A stretch of 64,000 bases of DNA from Spirosoma taeanense (GTDB lineage: Bacteria; Bacteroidota; Bacteroidia; Cytophagales; Spirosomataceae). The stretch is from assembly GCF_013127955.1 (NCBI RefSeq), contig NZ_CP053435.1, positions 1,860,001 through 1,924,000 on the forward strand, given 5' to 3'. Shown piece after piece: positions 61,874 through 64,000 of the stretch (the first letter of the stretch is position 1; each line of letters begins with the position of its first letter). A model generated the notes under the pieces. The model saw nothing but the letters and a program-made list of their open reading frames with translations, ran no database searches and was not told the origin of the DNA. Made by a program: the position numbers and the translations under genes.

Positions 61874-63160
61874 CTAACTGTTTGCCTTTCGATTGAGACG
61901 AACCTTCACAGTATCGATCCGGGTACCGTCCATGGAAATAATGGTAAAGCTGAACGGGGCGAATTCTATAATCTCGCCAACGGCGGGTAAATCTTCATGC
62001 GTAGCCAGAATCAGGCCGCCAAGCGTATCATAATCCCCTTCGGGGATCGTCCACCCATATTTTTCGTTTAGATCGTCGATCTCATGGCGGGCGCTTAGCA
62101 GCCAATTGGTATCGTCAATCTGCCGTTCGACCCAGTCTTCATTCGTGTCGTATTCGTCCTGAATTTCGCCGAAGATCTGCTCAACCATGTCTTCAACGCT
62201 GACAATACCGGCCGTTCCGCCGAACTCATCGACAACCAGCGCCAGACTTTTACGCTCCGACAGAAACCGCAGCAGCAGATCCTGCGCGGGCATGGTTTCG
62301 GGAACAATAATTATTGGCGTAATGATCTCTTCGACAGTTGCTGGTTTCTTAAATAGAGCCAGCGCGTGGCAATAGCCGATCACATCGTCGATGGTGTCGC
62401 GGTACACAACGATCTTCGAGTGGCCGCTGTCCTGAAAGGCCTGCCGTAGCTCTTCGACGGAGTCATCCACGGCAACGGCCGCAATTTCGGTGCGCGGCAC
62501 CAGGCAATCGCGCACCCGCACGTCGCGGAACTCAATGGCATTGTTAAAAATACGGGTATCAATCTCTACATCCTCCTCAGTCGTTGCTTTCTGGTTTAGC
62601 TGCTGGAGATAGTGATTGAGATCGGTTAAGCCAAACACGGGCCGGATTTCGGGATTTCGTTTGCCCAGAATAAAGCGAATGAAAAAGCGCGCTGTCCCGA
62701 CCAGGATTCGTACAATTGGGGCTATAGCCTGGTAAATAATCCAGAGCGGAACGGCCAGCCATTCCAGAAATCGGTCGGGATGAATCAGTGCCAGACTCTT
62801 GGGCAGGTAATCGGCCAGGGGCAGAAAAACAACCGTCAGGATAAACGTTTCCAGAATAACCAGTAGCAGCGAATTGTCGTAAGCGTCCGGAATCATCGCC
62901 ATCAGCAGCGGATTCAGGACCGTAACCCCCAGGACTGTGTACAGCACCAGAAAGAGCGTATTCCCCGTCAGGGTGGTTCCTACGAAAAGAATAGGGTTCT
63001 TCAGGAAACCCGACACAAGCTTTTCGCCCAGCGGTCCCTGCTTGCTGTGTAACTCAAAGTAAAGCCGGTTCACTGAGACGTACGCCATCTCGACGGCTGA
63101 GAAAAAGCCGGCCAGCACAAGAGCAAGTAAGGCACCAAAGAGGAGGGCGTACGATTCCAT
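61874..63160 (-). CDS. HlyC/CorC (CNNM-like) family protein with CBS domains
   Basis: A 428-residue membrane protein. Residues 1-190 form the DUF21/CNNM membrane domain (FFSAVEMAYVSVNRLY, ADYLPKSLAL). Two CBS domains follow (about 205-325), starting from FRDVRVRDCLVPRTEIAAV, with SLALVVDEFGGTAGIVSVEDM. A CorC_HlyC domain closes the protein. Family members affect Mg2+/Co2+ transport, and one paralogue in gliding Bacteroidota is GldE; assignment to GldE is not possible from sequence alone. A 54-bp palindrome lies 12 bp upstream of its start. Confidence 0.87.
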   Translation of the reverse strand: MESYALLFGALLALVLAGFFSAVEMAYVSVNRLYFELHSKQGPLGEKLVSGFLKNPILFVGTTLTGNTLFLVLYTVLGVTVLNPLLMAMIPDAYDNSLLLVILETFILTVVFLPLADYLPKSLALIHPDRFLEWLAVPLWIIYQAIAPIVRILVGTARFFIRFILGKRNPEIRPVFGLTDLNHYLQQLNQKATTEEDVEIDTRIFNNAIEFRDVRVRDCLVPRTEIAAVAVDDSVEELRQAFQDSGHSKIVVYRDTIDDVIGYCHALALFKKPATVEEIITPIIIVPETMPAQDLLLRFLSERKSLALVVDEFGGTAGIVSVEDMVEQIFGEIQDEYDTNEDWVERQIDDTNWLLSARHEIDDLNEKYGWTIPEGDYDTLGGLILATHEDLPAVGEIIEFAPFSFTIISMDGTRIDTVKVRLNRKANS

Positions 63161-63172
63161 TGTTTGTGAATG

Positions 63173-63226
63173 AATACTAACAAATGAAGGATAAACAAGC
63201 TTGTTTATCCTTCATTTGTTAGTATT
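63173..63226. repeat. 54-bp perfect palindrome between small membrane gene and CorC-like gene
   Basis: Two 27-base arms (63173-63199 and 63200-63226) are exact reverse complements with no spacer, core GATAAACAAGCTTG. It contains the stop codon of the small upstream gene (63219-63221) and ends 12 bp before the CorC-like start. No T-run follows on the minus strand, so it is not a standard terminator. Confidence 0.75.
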
Positions 63227-63449
63227 TCTTTTTCTTCTTACGCTCGTTGATCATCTGCTTGATGGTCGGCGAAACGGTTTTTTCGCGTTCGAGCCGTCGG
63301 TTCTTTACGTACTGGAACGTCAGCAACGATCCCAGACACAGCATCAGCAACCAGTAACTTTCACTAAAGGTTGTGCGCTGATACTCGGCAATCCAGATCA
63401 CCAGAAAGCCGGCTGCCGCTGCCAGAAGAAGAATTTCATAAAGTTTCAT
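63219..63449 (-). CDS. Small two-helix membrane protein, unknown
   Basis: A 76-residue protein with two hydrophobic helices (about residues 3-20 and 27-46) and a very basic tail (ERKKKKKY). The start MKLYEILLL at 63449 is chosen; an upstream TTG/GTG-type start would add 21 residues that overlap the end of the CcmF-like gene region. No family recognised. It follows the CcmF-like gene by 31 bp and is probably cotranscribed with it. Confidence 0.55.
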   Translation of the reverse strand: MKLYEILLLAAAAGFLVIWIAEYQRTTFSESYWLLMLCLGSLLTFQYVKNRRLEREKTVSPTIKQMINERKKKKKY

Positions 63450-63480
63450 AACAGTATTGCTCGGTAAGAGACGGTCTGCT

Positions 63481-64000
63481 CTAAGCAACCGACTTTTCGC
63501 GCATCCTGACAAACTCCCGGTACCGCCGGAAGGTAGCGATCAGGAAGCCAAGCATAACGATCAGCGTACCAATCCACAGCACATTGATCAGGGGCTTTTC
63601 ATATGCCTTCATCACAATATAGTCGCGCTGCGTACGGTTCACAGCGAACGTAAATTTGCCCGTGCGGGGATCAATCTCGTTGAGCTGAATCCGAACACCC
63701 AGTTCATCGCTCACTTCGGCAGGGTGTGCTACCAGACGGTTTTTGATAATGAAGGCCGGGCTCAGAACGTGCTCGCCGTTTTTGTCGAGCACCCGAACGC
63801 GGGCGCGAACGGCCGCGTCGTTGGGGCCTATCTCCATGCCTGCGACTTCAGTCGTCCGAACAACATCGTCCAGAATGGCGACGTAATCATTCAGGAAAAA
63901 GGTGTCTTTAATCGCCACCGAATAGGTCTCGGTCTTTTCCCACTGGTCTTCAGCGTTCGGGTCCGGCACCGACGATACGAAGGTATACATGTCCCGGTCG
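63481..64000 (-). CDS. C-terminal part of CcmF-type cytochrome c haem lyase, cut by window edge
   Basis: The frame is open to base 64000, so the N-terminal part lies outside the window. The visible 173 codons encode a periplasmic segment (YSVAIKDTFFLNDYVAILDD, IIKNRLVAHPAEVSDELG) and a last membrane helix (NVLWIGTLIVMLGFLIATF) with a short basic tail. The pattern RDMYTFVSSVPDPN...PLINVLWIG is how CcmF/CcsA-type proteins end in Bacteroidota. These assemble c-type cytochromes; the di-haem peroxidase at 40059 would need such a system. Confidence 0.75.
   Translation of the reverse strand, partial: DRDMYTFVSSVPDPNAEDQWEKTETYSVAIKDTFFLNDYVAILDDVVRTTEVAGMEIGPNDAAVRARVRVLDKNGEHVLSPAFIIKNRLVAHPAEVSDELGVRIQLNEIDPRTGKFTFAVNRTQRDYIVMKAYEKPLINVLWIGTLIVMLGFLIATFRRYREFVRMREKSVA

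Overview
The window looks like chromosomal DNA of a Cytophagales bacterium, most probably Spirosomaceae (Spirosoma, Fibrella or Rudanella type). The reasons are: a free 38-residue ribosomal protein THX; Bacteroidota promoters of the TAnnTTTG (-7) type in front of many genes and almost no Shine-Dalgarno sequences; Gram-negative lipid A and envelope genes (LpxH, lipobox proteins); a carboxypeptidase-regulatory-like secreted protein; YfhO, DUF2007, and CcmF-type cytochrome c genes; and about 55% GC where I counted it. No rRNA, tRNA, CRISPR array, insertion sequence or prophage is visible. Genes are densely packed on both strands, and convergent pairs are usually separated by strong hairpin terminators.

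Layout. 1-12 kb: asnS (cut by the window edge), a SixA-like phosphatase, a glyoxalase-fold protein, two class V aminotransferases, an orphan protein with a UvrD-tail-like domain, xerD/aroQ (divergent), marC, a MazG-like hydrolase, pepT, a metallo-beta-lactamase-fold protein, rnhA and trmN6. 12-26 kb: a polyisoprenyl-phosphate glycosyltransferase, ppa with a long leader, sppA, an AraC-type regulator with a membrane domain, an acyltransferase, bioB, an MFS transporter, two unrecognised lipoproteins, lpxH, cdsA, DUF2007 and a CPBP protease. 26-38 kb: dusB, an EamA exporter, a lone biotin carrier protein, a TIM-barrel isomerase-like protein, pyrH-frr, a YfhO protein, THX, eutB-eutC and dprA. 38-50 kb: a PhoX-like lipoprotein, a di-haem peroxidase, a MerR regulator, alaS, an EEP-family phosphatase/nuclease, murI, a LytTR response regulator and an ABC-F ATPase. 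50-64 kb: a membrane-anchored nSTAND NTPase, an O-methyltransferase, a flavin disulfide reductase, a membrane SGNH hydrolase, two thioredoxin-fold proteins, a Fe-S/OsmC pair, pyrE, a triple-PAS histidine kinase, a CorC-like protein and the 3' end of a CcmF-type gene.

Most of this is housekeeping: tRNA charging and modification (asnS, alaS, trmN6, dusB), translation (frr, ABC-F, THX), phospholipid and lipid A synthesis (cdsA, lpxH), cell wall (murI), pyrimidines (pyrE, pyrH), biotin (bioB, plus a biotin acceptor), and DNA processing (xerD, dprA, rnhA). Accessory-looking pieces are the nSTAND gene, the methyltransferase, and the two lipoproteins.

The most unusual signal is inside alaS. A stretch of about 365 bp, in frame and about 35% GC against about 55% in the flanks, adds roughly 105-110 residues of helical, polar protein to the helical domain of alanyl-tRNA synthetase. 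It carries no intein signature. Other points worth a look are a 33-nt dispersed palindrome present in two diverged copies with a compensatory base change, several 16-28 bp hairpins with 0-1 nt loops (two of which contain stop codons), a 10-bp-phased TGAC/GTCA array before pepT, and a terminator-like hairpin in the ppa leader.
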